Assembly (NCBI RefSeq): GCF_000238075.1
Contig: NZ_JH414504.1
Span: forward strand, 540,886 to 604,885
DNA: 64,000 nucleotides
Direction: 5' to 3'
From: Oribacterium asaccharolyticum ACB7
GTDB lineage: Bacteria; Bacillota; Clostridia; Lachnospirales; Lachnospiraceae
In this document: in pieces, positions 46,029 to 54,524 of the stretch
Layout: each line of letters opens with the position of its first letter
How positions within the stretch are numbered: the stretch's first letter is position 1
Position numbers and translations under genes: made by a program
The notes under the pieces: generated by a model
What the model was told of the DNA's origin: nothing
Seen by the model: only the letters and a program-made list of their open reading frames with translations
The model's database searches: none

Positions 46029-46898
46029 ATGAAAAAGAATCTTTTAAAGCATACACTGGTCATCGCAGCATTATCCGCTCTATCCATTACCGCCTGCGCA
46101 AACAAAACTGCTAAGGAAAGCAGCACAGTGAGTCCCACGGAAACTGCAAAGGAAAGCAGTTCCGTAAATTCCGGTGAAGCAGAGAAAGAAAGCCTGAATG
46201 CTGATTCCGAAGAAACAGAAAAAGAAAACAGTAATCCAAAGTCTACTGAATCCGAGTCAGCAAAAGAAGGAGAAAAAGAACAGGCTGAAAACAAGTCCAA
46301 TTCACCACTCGTGGGGGCTTATAACACGAATCTCGTAAGTTTCTCTCTGAAGGATAACCCGGATGCCATGAATGCCTTCGAAGCGGCATTTCCAAATGGC
46401 TATAACTATACCCATTATGAGCCCATAGCCCTGCTGGGCACCCAAGTTGTTTCCGGCACAAACTACCTTTACCTATGTAAGAGTACTTGGACGGATTATC
46501 AGGAAAATGTCTCCTTTGTACTTTTACAGATTTATCAAGACCTTTCCGGAAAGTCCGAGGTTATGGGAAGCGCCATCCTCTTCCCCACCGAAGAATCCAG
46601 AGAGGAGGGAGAAGATTACATTGACAATACCGGCTCCTATCTCCCGGAAAATATTCCGGCAATCCAAAATGCCTTTAATGAGGCCGTAAAGGATAACGAA
46701 AATGTATCCTATATTCCCCTAGCCTATATCGGTAAACACAGCCAGGAAGGGAAGCCCGAAGAAGACGTGATTTTCACCGCCAAGAAGTCAAAGGGAAAAG
46801 ACGCCAAAGCAAACTATGAGCTCCTTTACATCGGAAAAGATAAGGACGGAAAAGCAAAGCTTGTAAAAAGTGAGGATGTAGAATTTCCGGATTTTTAA
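46029..46898 (+). CDS. Uncharacterised secreted lipoprotein
   Basis: 289 residues. Lipoprotein signal KHTLVIAALSALSITACANK (Cys about 23). A Ser/Glu/Lys-rich linker of about 65 residues contains repeated units like AKESSTVS and EKESLNAD. A globular domain follows (about 95-289), beginning SPLVGAYNTNLVSFSLKDNP, with YLYLCKSTWTDYQENVSFVL. A GAGGGAGAG site precedes the ATG and a TATAAT lies at 45976-45981. No known fold recognised; base composition is like the core genome, not the adjacent island. Confidence 0.78.
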   Translation: MKKNLLKHTLVIAALSALSITACANKTAKESSTVSPTETAKESSSVNSGEAEKESLNADSEETEKENSNPKSTESESAKEGEKEQAENKSNSPLVGAYNTNLVSFSLKDNPDAMNAFEAAFPNGYNYTHYEPIALLGTQVVSGTNYLYLCKSTWTDYQENVSFVLLQIYQDLSGKSEVMGSAILFPTEESREEGEDYIDNTGSYLPENIPAIQNAFNEAVKDNENVSYIPLAYIGKHSQEGKPEEDVIFTAKKSKGKDAKANYELLYIGKDKDGKAKLVKSEDVEFPDF

Positions 46899-47034
46899 TA
46901 ATGGGATTTCAAGTGTGTTTCTTTACAATATAAAACTGTAAAATAAAGGACGGTGAATTACAGACGAAAAAATGGAGGATGGAAAGCTATATTTTTTTCC
47001 TTAGAAATGACTATTCAAGGGAACATGGAAATCA

Positions 47035-47583
47035 TTACAGCTTCTTCATCATCCAGTATGCATCCATGTAAGACCCGTCCGCAAACTTCATATTATCCGG
47101 AAAGGCACCATACTTCTCAAATCCCAGTTTTTCATACAAATGAATGGCATCTTTGTTCTCTGCCATCACTTCCAGCTCCGCCTGCTCGTATCCGACATTT
47201 TTTGCAAGATCGAGAACAATCTGCAGCATCACTTTTCCAATCCCGCATCCGCAGTATTCTTTGTATAAAGCTATGGCGACTTCGCACCTATGACTGTATC
47301 TCTTGTACAGAGCAATGCTCATAAGAGAACAGTTCCCGATATGCTTTCCATCCATAAACGCAAGAAGCATAAGCTCACGATCTGCATCTATCTTGTCCCG
47401 AATAAACTGTTCTTCTTTTGTCTTTGTTATGGTGATTTCTTCCGGCTCTCTGACGAGATAAGGCGTCTCGGCACTCGTTATCTTTAAATATTGGATCAGA
47501 TCCTCCGAATCTTCCGGTCTCGCGTTTCTGAATACGATAGTCCTACCAAGCTTATCTTTCATAGATTTTTCTTCAAATACCAT
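47035..47583 (-). CDS. GNAT family N-acetyltransferase
   Basis: 182 residues. Acetyl-CoA-binding motif A is visible as VAIALYKEYCGCGIGKVMLQ (Q/R-x-x-G-x-G/A type loop CGCGIG) and motif B as EVMAENKDAIHLYEKLGFEK. I start at 47583 because GGAGG lies 6 bases upstream. An ATG at 47589 touches the ribosome site directly and is less likely. The acceptor is not known; relatives acetylate small amines or protein N-termini. Confidence 0.85.
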   Translation of the reverse strand: MVFEEKSMKDKLGRTIVFRNARPEDSEDLIQYLKITSAETPYLVREPEEITITKTKEEQFIRDKIDADRELMLLAFMDGKHIGNCSLMSIALYKRYSHRCEVAIALYKEYCGCGIGKVMLQIVLDLAKNVGYEQAELEVMAENKDAIHLYEKLGFEKYGAFPDNMKFADGSYMDAYWMMKKL

Positions 47584-47634
47584 TTTCATCCTCCAAAAAA
47601 TATGGCGAGGGTCATTTTACAGCACTTAACAACT

Positions 47635-47703
47635 TTACCAACCGGTTCTGTATGCTTTCTTAATCACCTGTAATTCATACTTCACATTTTTTAATCCACC
47701 CAT
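47635..47703 (-). CDS. Possible 22-residue peptide upstream of the GNAT gene
   Basis: Short frame MGGLKNVKYELQVIKKAYRT plus two residues and stop, behind a GGAAGAAG-type site, 51 bases before the GNAT start. It might be a leader peptide or chance. No homology recognised. The rest of 47704-47824 shows no gene. Confidence 0.25.
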   Translation of the reverse strand: MGGLKNVKYELQVIKKAYRTGW

Positions 47704-47824
47704 GGAACTTCTTCCTTTTTAATCTTATGACAGTATACAAATCAATCCTGTGGCACGCAAGGCTATTGCTCCAGCCAAATCAGGGAGAATAAAAACAGAC
47801 ACAGCTAAAAAAATCGATAAAATA

Positions 47825-47858
47825 GAAAAAATGCCTGCACGTTTCCGCGCAGACATTT
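47825..47858 (-). terminator. Strong terminator downstream of the DUF438 gene
   Basis: On the minus strand AAATGTCTGC pairs with GCAGGCATTT (one G-U pair) with an inner GCG/CGT-like extension, followed by six T residues. Confidence 0.78.
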
Positions 47859-47887
47859 CACCTATTCTTGTCCTCTTAATGAGGAGA

Positions 47888-47919
47888 AAAAAATCAAAAT
47901 AATTGAGTATTTTTGATTT
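47888..47919. terminator. AT-rich hairpin directly after the DUF438 gene
   Basis: AAAAATCAAAA and TTTTTGATTTTT arms with a short loop. T-runs on either strand make it a possible bidirectional terminator in front of the stronger hairpin at 47825. Confidence 0.5.
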
Positions 47920-47935
47920 TTTACAGTCTCATTTT

Positions 47936-49942
47936 TTACAGTTCCTCCGGATGGCTCTTAAAATACTGACGGAAATGTTCTTTTACCTCTGTCATATCCG
48001 TTACCGCTTCCAGGGTTCCCACATAGTTCTGCTCCTTGTCCCGAACAGCCATATAGCGCACCAGGAAGGGCTTTCCGCCTTTCTCCATCCAGATAGGTAC
48101 TTCATCTTCCTTTCCATCCCGGAAGTTTCCGATAATCATACGCACCATCGGTTCCACTTTGGGAGGATGGCAGGAAAATACTTCTCGGTCAATGGCCATT
48201 TGCGGGCGTTTAAAGACCTTTGTCCCTTCATTAAAGAAACGGTTAATATTGTCCTTATCCACAAAGGTAATCTCCACCGGAAGGGTATTTAACATGGCGA
48301 TCAGCTCATTTTTCTTTAAATGTCCACCAGGCATGATGATTTCTCCATCGCTTGCAGAAGGGGACTCTTCTCTATTTCCGGATTTCCCTTCCAAGGATTC
48401 TACCCTGCGAAGCAGGTCTTCTAGCATTTTTCCTGCTTCCTGAGGAAGTGCAGCATTGTGAAAATCTCCGAAATGTTCTTCAGAAGCTTCTTTCCCGGAT
48501 TTTTCTCTTTCCGATTCTCCTGCAGCTTCGACTGCCCTCCATTTTTCCGGAGTATTTCCGTTTTCTTCCGCTTCCTTCCAAGTTTCATTTTCAACGGAAA
48601 AACAAGCTTCATAGTCTTTGGAATCGAAGTAAATCTGTATCCACTCCTCTTTTTGAAACTGCAGGGCGCACATGGGGAAGAGAATATTTTCCTCCTTATA
48701 AATCATCTCCTCCATACGGTTCCGTACAGCAAGATAATTCTTTAAGAAAAAGCTATTTAGGATGCTTTCCGCAATCTCCGCTTTGCTTCTACTGTACTCT
48801 TCTTCCTCATCATCCAAATCTTCTCCGGTGTTCTTGAGCGCTCTCACGCCATTGCTCTTCTCGCTAAGCTCCCTTTTCAGTTCTCCCAGAGTATCTCGAA
48901 TCTCGTCATCCACTGTCCACATGACTTGAGAAGGACCGGAAATGTCGTATTTCACCTTTAAAAGGGGATAGAGAAGGTCTCCCTTCTTCGCATAATGCAC
49001 AGTAAAGGAACGGAGTTTTGCAAGCTCCTCTGAAAATGCAGACAGCAAAGCTTCCCAATCCGGCGCTCCTTGTATTCCCTCTGATCCTTGTGCGCATTTT
49101 ACTTCTTCTGATTTTTCTACTTTTTCTGCTTTATTTTTTCCACCGACTTTTCCGGAAAGGCTTTCTACCAAGCTTTCCCATCTTGCCTTCGTGCTCTCCA
49201 AATACTTCCCAAGAGCCTGATTTTCCTTGGTAAATGTTGCAAGAGGATGTCCGGGAATCTGAATCAAGGCATCCGCCTCTAAGCTTTTATTGATGTAATT
49301 TTTCTCCTCTTTCCCTGCCTGATTCTTTAAAGAAGCCTGTACGGCTCTTTCCGCATTGGCAATCTTCTCCTCCCGGGTATCTCCATGGAAGAGAGCAGAA
49401 TGCACATCACAAAGCTTCTGTACTTTCGAAAGAGGCATGCCGGACTCCATAAGTCCCTGCTCCGCCTTCATAATTTCCGCGGGATCTACATCCTTAAAAT
49501 CCCGAACAAAATCTGCACGCACAGACTCCAGATCCTCCCCCTCGGACAGACGATCCAAAAGAGAACGCAAGGCTTCTGCACGATCTTCCGGGGCTTTAGT
49601 CGCCTCCGCTGAATCAGTTGCCTTAGCTATCTTGGCTTCCTCAGCTGAATCGGCAGCCTTAGCTATCTTGGCTGCCTCAGCTGAATCAGCTGATTCAGCA
49701 GGAAAGGGCTTCCCGCAATCCGTAATCTCAAATCCCTTTTCCCGGAATGCACGAACAATCTGCTCCATAGGAATCTTCTTCATCTGAGAACCCTTCTTCA
49801 GGTTCATAATCCGACCTACTGAAGCCAGCATGGCAGGATTCTTAATTTCCGTGAATCCTAAATCAGCCATGATGTCGGCAACTTCCGGATACTCCTTTAC
49901 AAGGGATGCAACACTTTTATCCAAATCCAAAATCTTATCCAT
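47936..49942 (-). CDS. DUF1858/DUF438/hemerythrin-like/PAS protein
   Basis: 668 residues with several modules. DUF1858 lies at about 1-70 (LDKSVASLVKEYPEVADIMA), then an Ala/Glu/Lys repeat linker at about 85-118 (three near-copies of AKIAKAADSAEE). DUF438 lies at about 120-190 (LLDRLSEGEDLESVRADFVR, CDVHSALFHG). A hemerythrin-like HHE region is in the middle, with histidines in HPLATF and FTVHYAKKGDLLYPLL and Glu in KEENILFPM. A PAS-like sensor domain is C-terminal (VDKDNINRFFNEGTKVFKR). Such proteins are found in anaerobes and may sense oxygen, nitric oxide or redox state. Start has GGAGAAG upstream. Function unproven. Confidence 0.82.
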   Translation of the reverse strand: MDKILDLDKSVASLVKEYPEVADIMADLGFTEIKNPAMLASVGRIMNLKKGSQMKKIPMEQIVRAFREKGFEITDCGKPFPAESADSAEAAKIAKAADSAEEAKIAKATDSAEATKAPEDRAEALRSLLDRLSEGEDLESVRADFVRDFKDVDPAEIMKAEQGLMESGMPLSKVQKLCDVHSALFHGDTREEKIANAERAVQASLKNQAGKEEKNYINKSLEADALIQIPGHPLATFTKENQALGKYLESTKARWESLVESLSGKVGGKNKAEKVEKSEEVKCAQGSEGIQGAPDWEALLSAFSEELAKLRSFTVHYAKKGDLLYPLLKVKYDISGPSQVMWTVDDEIRDTLGELKRELSEKSNGVRALKNTGEDLDDEEEEYSRSKAEIAESILNSFFLKNYLAVRNRMEEMIYKEENILFPMCALQFQKEEWIQIYFDSKDYEACFSVENETWKEAEENGNTPEKWRAVEAAGESEREKSGKEASEEHFGDFHNAALPQEAGKMLEDLLRRVESLEGKSGNREESPSASDGEIIMPGGHLKKNELIAMLNTLPVEITFVDKDNINRFFNEGTKVFKRPQMAIDREVFSCHPPKVEPMVRMIIGNFRDGKEDEVPIWMEKGGKPFLVRYMAVRDKEQNYVGTLEAVTDMTEVKEHFRQYFKSHPEEL

Positions 49943-50197
49943 TTTCTTCTCCTTCCAATTCCACTGATTTCTTCTGACATTCTATGAGTTAAATTTGATT
50001 TTTACTTGCCGAGTAGAATCAGCTCAGTTTTACGATATTAGTCTGATGGGTATACTATGTTTCTTGTTAGTATATTCTAATTATCATTTAAAAAGAAAAT
50101 GATTTTGTTGCTTATGCAACAAATAGAATAATATCTTATATCTTCAACTGAAGTTGATCTCATTGATAAACATTAGATAACAATTGAAAATAAAAGT
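49943..50197. other. Upstream region of the DUF438 gene, no gene seen
   Basis: About 255 AT-rich bases. They contain a perfect inverted repeat TTGTTGC-TTAT-GCAACAA at 50105-50122 and a shorter TCAAC-TGAA-GTTGA at 50144-50157. Both could be operators or small hairpins. Several TATACT-like hexamers on the minus strand around 50020-50080 are candidate -10 elements. No firm promoter call. Confidence 0.35.
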
Positions 50198-50255
50198 AAA
50201 GACAGAAATTTCTTGCAACATTCAAACTGTCTATTCCAAGAAAATTTCTGTCTTT
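50198..50255 (-). terminator. Hairpin ending the toxin-antitoxin operon
   Basis: Long inverted repeat: AAAGACAGAAATTTTCTTG (minus strand) pairs with CAAGAAATTTCTGTCTTT across a 21-base loop, starting 16 bases after the antitoxin stop, with T-rich sequence following. Confidence 0.68.
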
Positions 50256-50270
50256 CATATGATCCGAAAA

Positions 50271-50570
50271 CTATTTCACTACCGATACCTGCTCCGGAGT
50301 AAATTCAATCTTAAGAATCATTCCCATTCCTTTTGCCAAGCGCTGAAGCGTTCTAATAGAGGGATTGGCACTACCACGTTCCAGTTTGCTAATATCTCCT
50401 TGTGCAATACCGGTTATCTCTGCAAGCTCTTTTTGTGTCATTCCGGATTTCTTTCTGGCATCAATCATAGCCTGAATAACTGTATGTTCCGGTTGAAGAG
50501 CTTCATATTCTTTTCGAATTTCAGGATCCTGAAGTTGTTCCTGAAGAAAATCATCAAACTTTCTACTCAT
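50271..50570 (-). CDS. higA: HigA-type antitoxin (XRE helix-turn-helix)
   Basis: 99 residues. HTH_XRE domain at about 40-95 (SGMTQKELAEITGIAQGDIS, KLERGSANPSIRTLQRLAKG). The N-terminal 35 residues are the likely toxin-binding segment. Start chosen at 50570 (MSRKFDDFLQEQ), overlapping the toxin stop by 8 bases. Binds and neutralises the toxin encoded upstream and probably represses the operon at the operator near 50943-50962. Toxin-first order is the rule for HigBA pairs. Confidence 0.88.
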   Translation of the reverse strand: MSRKFDDFLQEQLQDPEIRKEYEALQPEHTVIQAMIDARKKSGMTQKELAEITGIAQGDISKLERGSANPSIRTLQRLAKGMGMILKIEFTPEQVSVVK

Positions 50571-50922
50571 TGTATGATTCCTTTCTATCCATATAATCTG
50601 CTCGATATTTTTTCGCTTTCTCAATTTCATTTCGAGGAGTTTTTTGTGTCTTTTTAATGAATGCATTTGTAAGAATGATATGTTGATCTACATAAAAGAA
50701 ATACATAATCCTTGAAATATTATTTCCCAATTTTATTCGCAATTCAAAAATACCATCCTCTAGAGCTTTTGAATAAGGTTCACGTAATTGGTATCCGTTG
50801 TCTTGTAAAAGCTGAATCATGTCAAGGGTTTTAGCAATAAATTTTTTCTCCTGTGAAAGAATAAATTCCCTCGCCGGTTGAATCCCATTTTTTGTCTCAT
50901 AAAATTCTACTTCAAACTTCAT
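50563..50922 (-). CDS. higB: HigB/RelE-type toxin (phage-derived Gp49-like)
   Basis: 119 residues. Pattern EFYETKNGIQPAREFILSQE, LREPYSKALEDGIFELRIKL and ISRIMYFFYVDQHIILTNAF with downstream FIKKTQKTPRNEIEKAKKYR matches Gp49-like/HigB toxins, which cut mRNA on the ribosome. AGGAG precedes the ATG by 6 bases. First gene of the TA pair at the edge of the defence island. Confidence 0.88.
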   Translation of the reverse strand: MKFEVEFYETKNGIQPAREFILSQEKKFIAKTLDMIQLLQDNGYQLREPYSKALEDGIFELRIKLGNNISRIMYFFYVDQHIILTNAFIKKTQKTPRNEIEKAKKYRADYMDRKESYNE

Positions 50923-50939
50923 TCCAAACTCCTAATAAA

Positions 50940-50968
50940 ATAATATAGTTTTTATCCTATATTGTCAA
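50940..50968 (-). promoter_or_regulatory. higBA promoter with embedded inverted-repeat operator
   Basis: Minus strand TTGACA (50968-50963), 17-base spacer, TATTAT (50945-50940). Within and next to the spacer lies the inverted repeat ATATAG-8 bases-CTATAT (50943-50962), placed where a bound antitoxin would block RNA polymerase. Confidence 0.78.
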
Positions 50969-51084
50969 GTGAATAAATTTTCTTAAACTATAGATAATCA
51001 ATCAAGCTCTAAATTCCTGATTTTCACAACAATTGACATTTTTCTACTATATGATATCGTTTCCATATAGTTCTATAATTCTTT

Positions 51085-51181
51085 AATTCTTCGCTTCCAT
51101 GCAAAACTCAAGAGCTTTTTCATCAGGAATTATCATTAGGTATCGATAATGAGTCCGTCTTAATTCAGGACGCAGTGCGTC
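51085..51181 (-). pseudogene. Remnant of a DUF1016 (YhcG-type nuclease) gene
   Basis: The minus frame reads DALRPELRRTHYRYLMIIPD, which matches the hallmark LRPELSWxHYRxLM segment of DUF1016/YhcG-family predicted PD-(D/E)XK nucleases. After PDEK the homologous reading shifts by one base (LEFCMEA-like in another frame) and stops follow in every frame. An in-frame stop also precedes it. So only about 30 codons survive. A small hairpin (AGGACGC-AGT-GCGTCCT) lies at 51167-51183. Confidence 0.5.
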
Positions 51182-51218
51182 CTAAATTGGAGCGTAGCAT
51201 TGAAGCTTCGCATATTTC

Positions 51219-54200
51219 TTATCCAAAGCTTCTTTCCAACAACTCTTGCGCTACATCTTTACTTTTTACACGCATTAGATTGTCATCAACTTTCGCTCGT
51301 GATAGAAAATTCATACTTCCATACCATACTATCTCTTCGTCTATGATCGCAAAATGTTCATGCAAATGCTCCTGAAGCTTAATCTTGACACCACAATTTT
51401 TAAGTATCTCTACAAGTCTTTTTGTATCCTCAATCTTTTCTTCCGGATACTCCTCCGGATTAAGGGTTATCACCGTAAGCTTAACTCCATCTTCCTGTCT
51501 CTGTTTTATATGCTTTACGAAAACATCGACCTTGGCGTGATTTAATCCGGGACTGGATATAATAATTTCTTTATTGGCCTCCAGTAAATCTTTTTCATAT
51601 ACTTTTTCATAGCTATCTATATCAAAAATAGTATTGGCATTCTGTTTTTCGACAATAATATTATTGCAAATTTCATATCCGATTTTCTTGTACGTCCTTA
51701 GGCGCTTATGATACATCTTCTCCAGCACACGTATATGAGAATCCACATAATCGTATATGATTACTTCTTTCTTTGTTTCGTAGTCTCGATGTAAACGCCC
51801 GGCAAACTGCTCAATATTTCCTTCTGCGGCTGCAGGCATAGTAAGCATCATTGTATCAAGACGGGGGAAATTAAAGCCTTCGCCAATATATTTATCGATA
51901 GCAACAAGGACGATAGACTCCGCATCCGGAATCGATCTCATTTGAATTCTCATCTCGTCCTTGGTTTTTCTACTGCCCCCTCCCTGTAGAAGATAAACAT
52001 GATCTGCCTTCCCCTGCAGTCTCTGATACAAAAGCTCCGCATGCTCCTTATACTTTGTCAAAACAAGCGGTGTTCTACCGTTTTGAATACAGTTCTCTAC
52101 ATCAGCAATAATCTGTTCATTTCTGGATTCGCATTCAATAACTGCTCTGTTCGCTTCGTTAACCTTAAGATGAGAAGCACTTACGAGCCTTGTAAATCTT
52201 GGGTAAACAAAATGGTCGATACCTTGTTTTTCTGCTCTTTCCTTTGCCGTATAACGAAATCTTATAGGCCCAAACTGCATAAAAACTTTCTTTTCCAGAC
52301 CGTCCTCGCGTTTTGGTGTAGCCGTTAATCCATAAACATACTTTGCTTTTGCCGATCCTATAACATCCTCAACCGTTTGCGCCGCCCCATGGTGACACTC
52401 ATCCATAATCACCATTCCGTATTGTTCAATGATCGGATCAATTTCATCTCCTTTACCCAGAGAAGAGAATATGGCAACGTCGATAATATCGGTCATCGAA
52501 TTATGACCTGCATGTAGCTTTCCAATGATGTTCTTTCTCTTTTTAATTCTTCCTGTTTTCGTCTTATATTCCGGTAATTCAGCATTTACATCCAAGAACT
52601 TGTTTAAATCTTCTATCCAATTCTTCTGTATTTCCGTATTATGTACCAGGATAAGGGTATTGGTTTTTCTTTGTGCGATCATATATGCACCTACCACCGT
52701 CTTCCCAAAAGAAGTGGTTGCAGCGAGAATACCATTATCGTGTTCCAAAATGGCCTTTGCAGCTCTCATCTGCTCTTCATATAGCGTACCATTGAATGAA
52801 ACATCTAAAGGCGTTCCGCTACACCTGTTATCTGTCAGTGTAAAAGAAATACCAACTTCGTTGAATCTGTCAATCACAGAATCAAGCAGTGCCCTCGGAA
52901 TACAAATATAGCCTGCTTCATCATAACCACAAAAAACTATTCGCGGTATGCCTTTGGTTGATAATCCCATTGCGGCCTTTTTATAAAAATCCGGATTACT
53001 AAAAGCCGCCATCCGCCGTAATGCATTCTGCATTCGAGGCTTCATGTCTTTTGTACCTATGTAAACCTTGTCAGCAATTACAATCTCAACTACAGAGGAG
53101 ACGTCCTCTTTATGCAAAGAATGTTTAGTCTTTTCCCAAGGCTTAGTATCGTTTGTCCTCTCCGTATCCGCTTCAAACTCGTTACTAAGAACACCTAGGA
53201 TTCCTTCTGCAGACCATTCTTTTATTCTTTCTTCTACTGTTTCAAGAGAAAGCTTTTTCACCTCTTTTAAGCATTCCCATTGATTTGGATAAACATTCCA
53301 GTTTTCATCTATAAATACGCTATTTCCAAGCTTCAAGGCCTGCCCTTGTAATGGCAGTGCAACAAGATTACCAAGTCCCGGCTTTCCCGTTTTTGTATTA
53401 AGCGGTATATGGTCCTGAGCCGGAAGCATTCTATCATAATACTTAAAGTTTTTCATATTAACAGACTCAGCGCCTTTGCTTAGAAGTGCCGTGCCAAATC
53501 GACGTGCAACACTTGCCAGTATCGGCTTTTCAAAAAATATCCATACATGGGCGCCTTTCCCTGAGCGGGAGCGTTCAACTAAAACCGGAACTTCATTGAT
53601 TTCACAGATTTTTCTGAAAGCGTTAACCTCTGTCATCCAATCCGACTCAAGGTTAGCACCATCATCTCCACCGATTTTGTCATCATGACAGTCAAAATCA
53701 AACACGAGAAAATTGACAGTTTCATCCGGAAACATCGGATATAATCCAATCACATCCGAGGCATCTTCCCTAGCCCCAATCAAGTGCTCATACAGCACTT
53801 GACCAGTCAGTTCTTTATACTTCTGATTCTGACATTCTCCGCAATTAAACTGAGAATGATTCTTCTTAGGACATATCCCATCTTTCCAGAAATTCCAGCA
53901 TTGCGTATAATATCCATGCTTTCCGGTTTTCTTGTTAACCTTTCCAGAGCGCTTACTATACACATCATTTCTACCCTTAAACAAATGATAGTAATACTGA
54001 ATATGCTGCTTCGTAATGGTAACGGGAAGAATACGGGCTCCTTGATTCTCTTCAAAAGCCAGGTTCCTATCCGGAGACAAATCCTCTAATTCCTTTGCCC
54101 TCCGTTTGTATGAAATTCCAGCATTATCGAGAAGTCCATGCAAATATTCAATTTCATTTTCAAGTTGACTTATTCTCGATAAGTACTGTTCTTCATTCAT
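51219..54200 (-). CDS. TOTE-type archaeo-eukaryotic primase + SF2 helicase + PLD-like protein
   Basis: 993 residues. A short N-terminal coiled coil (1-45), then an AEP primase domain (about 60-330): Cys-rich CWNFWKDGICPKKNHSQFNC, metal motif FLVFDFDCHDD, and RSRSGKGAHVWIFFEKP with the catalytic-site His. Next an SF2 helicase (about 440-830): ATP site LAATTSFGKTVVGAY, DECHH box, motif VI QFAGRLHRDYETKKEVIIYD. The C-terminus (about 860-993) is phospholipase D-like: LHEHFAIIDEEIVWYGSMNF, where the usual HxK Lys is His. This domain order matches proteins of TOTE conflict systems. It stands downstream of BREX genes and is probably an antiviral effector. Start at 54200 follows GGAAGGATTATA. Confidence 0.85.
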   Translation of the reverse strand: MNEEQYLSRISQLENEIEYLHGLLDNAGISYKRRAKELEDLSPDRNLAFEENQGARILPVTITKQHIQYYYHLFKGRNDVYSKRSGKVNKKTGKHGYYTQCWNFWKDGICPKKNHSQFNCGECQNQKYKELTGQVLYEHLIGAREDASDVIGLYPMFPDETVNFLVFDFDCHDDKIGGDDGANLESDWMTEVNAFRKICEINEVPVLVERSRSGKGAHVWIFFEKPILASVARRFGTALLSKGAESVNMKNFKYYDRMLPAQDHIPLNTKTGKPGLGNLVALPLQGQALKLGNSVFIDENWNVYPNQWECLKEVKKLSLETVEERIKEWSAEGILGVLSNEFEADTERTNDTKPWEKTKHSLHKEDVSSVVEIVIADKVYIGTKDMKPRMQNALRRMAAFSNPDFYKKAAMGLSTKGIPRIVFCGYDEAGYICIPRALLDSVIDRFNEVGISFTLTDNRCSGTPLDVSFNGTLYEEQMRAAKAILEHDNGILAATTSFGKTVVGAYMIAQRKTNTLILVHNTEIQKNWIEDLNKFLDVNAELPEYKTKTGRIKKRKNIIGKLHAGHNSMTDIIDVAIFSSLGKGDEIDPIIEQYGMVIMDECHHGAAQTVEDVIGSAKAKYVYGLTATPKREDGLEKKVFMQFGPIRFRYTAKERAEKQGIDHFVYPRFTRLVSASHLKVNEANRAVIECESRNEQIIADVENCIQNGRTPLVLTKYKEHAELLYQRLQGKADHVYLLQGGGSRKTKDEMRIQMRSIPDAESIVLVAIDKYIGEGFNFPRLDTMMLTMPAAAEGNIEQFAGRLHRDYETKKEVIIYDYVDSHIRVLEKMYHKRLRTYKKIGYEICNNIIVEKQNANTIFDIDSYEKVYEKDLLEANKEIIISSPGLNHAKVDVFVKHIKQRQEDGVKLTVITLNPEEYPEEKIEDTKRLVEILKNCGVKIKLQEHLHEHFAIIDEEIVWYGSMNFLSRAKVDDNLMRVKSKDVAQELLERSFG

Positions 54201-54214
54201 TATAATCCTTCCAT

Positions 54215-54350
54215 TTAAATTTCTTTCATCGCTTAATTTAAATTACCGGTAGTAACTTTATATAGTTCTGCAAAGTCACTATCTACCATTACCTGCTTGT
54301 ATCTAAATGTATAAATCATGCTCTGTATTTCATTATTATCAACAATGACA
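54215..54350 (-). pseudogene. Remnant of an ORF6N-domain phage-type gene
   Basis: In the minus frame ending at the TAA at 54235-54233, the reading NEIQSMIYTFRYKQVMVDSD then FAELYKVTTGNLN matches the N-terminus of ORF6N proteins (phage-type DNA-binding regulators). After the stop the same frame continues AMKEI, again as expected for the family, before another stop. About 40 codons remain and no start or ribosome site is visible. Confidence 0.6.
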
Positions 54351-54497
54351 AGTTTTACGCATGATTTTAATCAGGTCATCAAATAGCTGTTTACAATTTT
54401 CTATTTTCCAATCGTAATTACGCTGATATACAAGGATGACGGAGCGCTTGTCCGCGCCCTCCATATATTTAATCAGCTTAGTTTCTGAGCCTTTCAT
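54339..54497 (-). pseudogene. Truncated DUF262 (GmrSD/ParB-like) N-terminus
   Basis: 52 codons beginning MKGSETKLIKYMEGADKRSV, then ILVYQRNYDWKIENCKQLFD, the characteristic start of DUF262 proteins (type IV restriction GmrS-like and related defence NTPases). A GGTGATGAT stretch precedes the ATG. After KIM the frame leaves the family pattern and stops, joining the ORF6N remnant. Intact relatives are 500-700 residues, so this is a 5' fragment left by a deletion. Confidence 0.75.
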
Positions 54498-54524
54498 ATC
54501 ATCACCTGCCAATTTGGTATATTC

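Noticed and set aside
47704-47824. Possible transposase remnant upstream of the 22-codon frame
   Set aside because: A few suggestive residues in one frame, but nothing beyond what chance would give.
50070-50105. Fur-box-like sequence (ATTATCATTT...AAATGATTTT)
   Set aside because: Match to the Fur consensus is poor and the AT-rich background makes such matches common. The nearby gene is not an obvious iron gene.
53784-54089. Plus-strand 101-residue frame opposite the primase domain
   Set aside because: Antisense to conserved AEP motifs, no ribosome site, no recognisable family.
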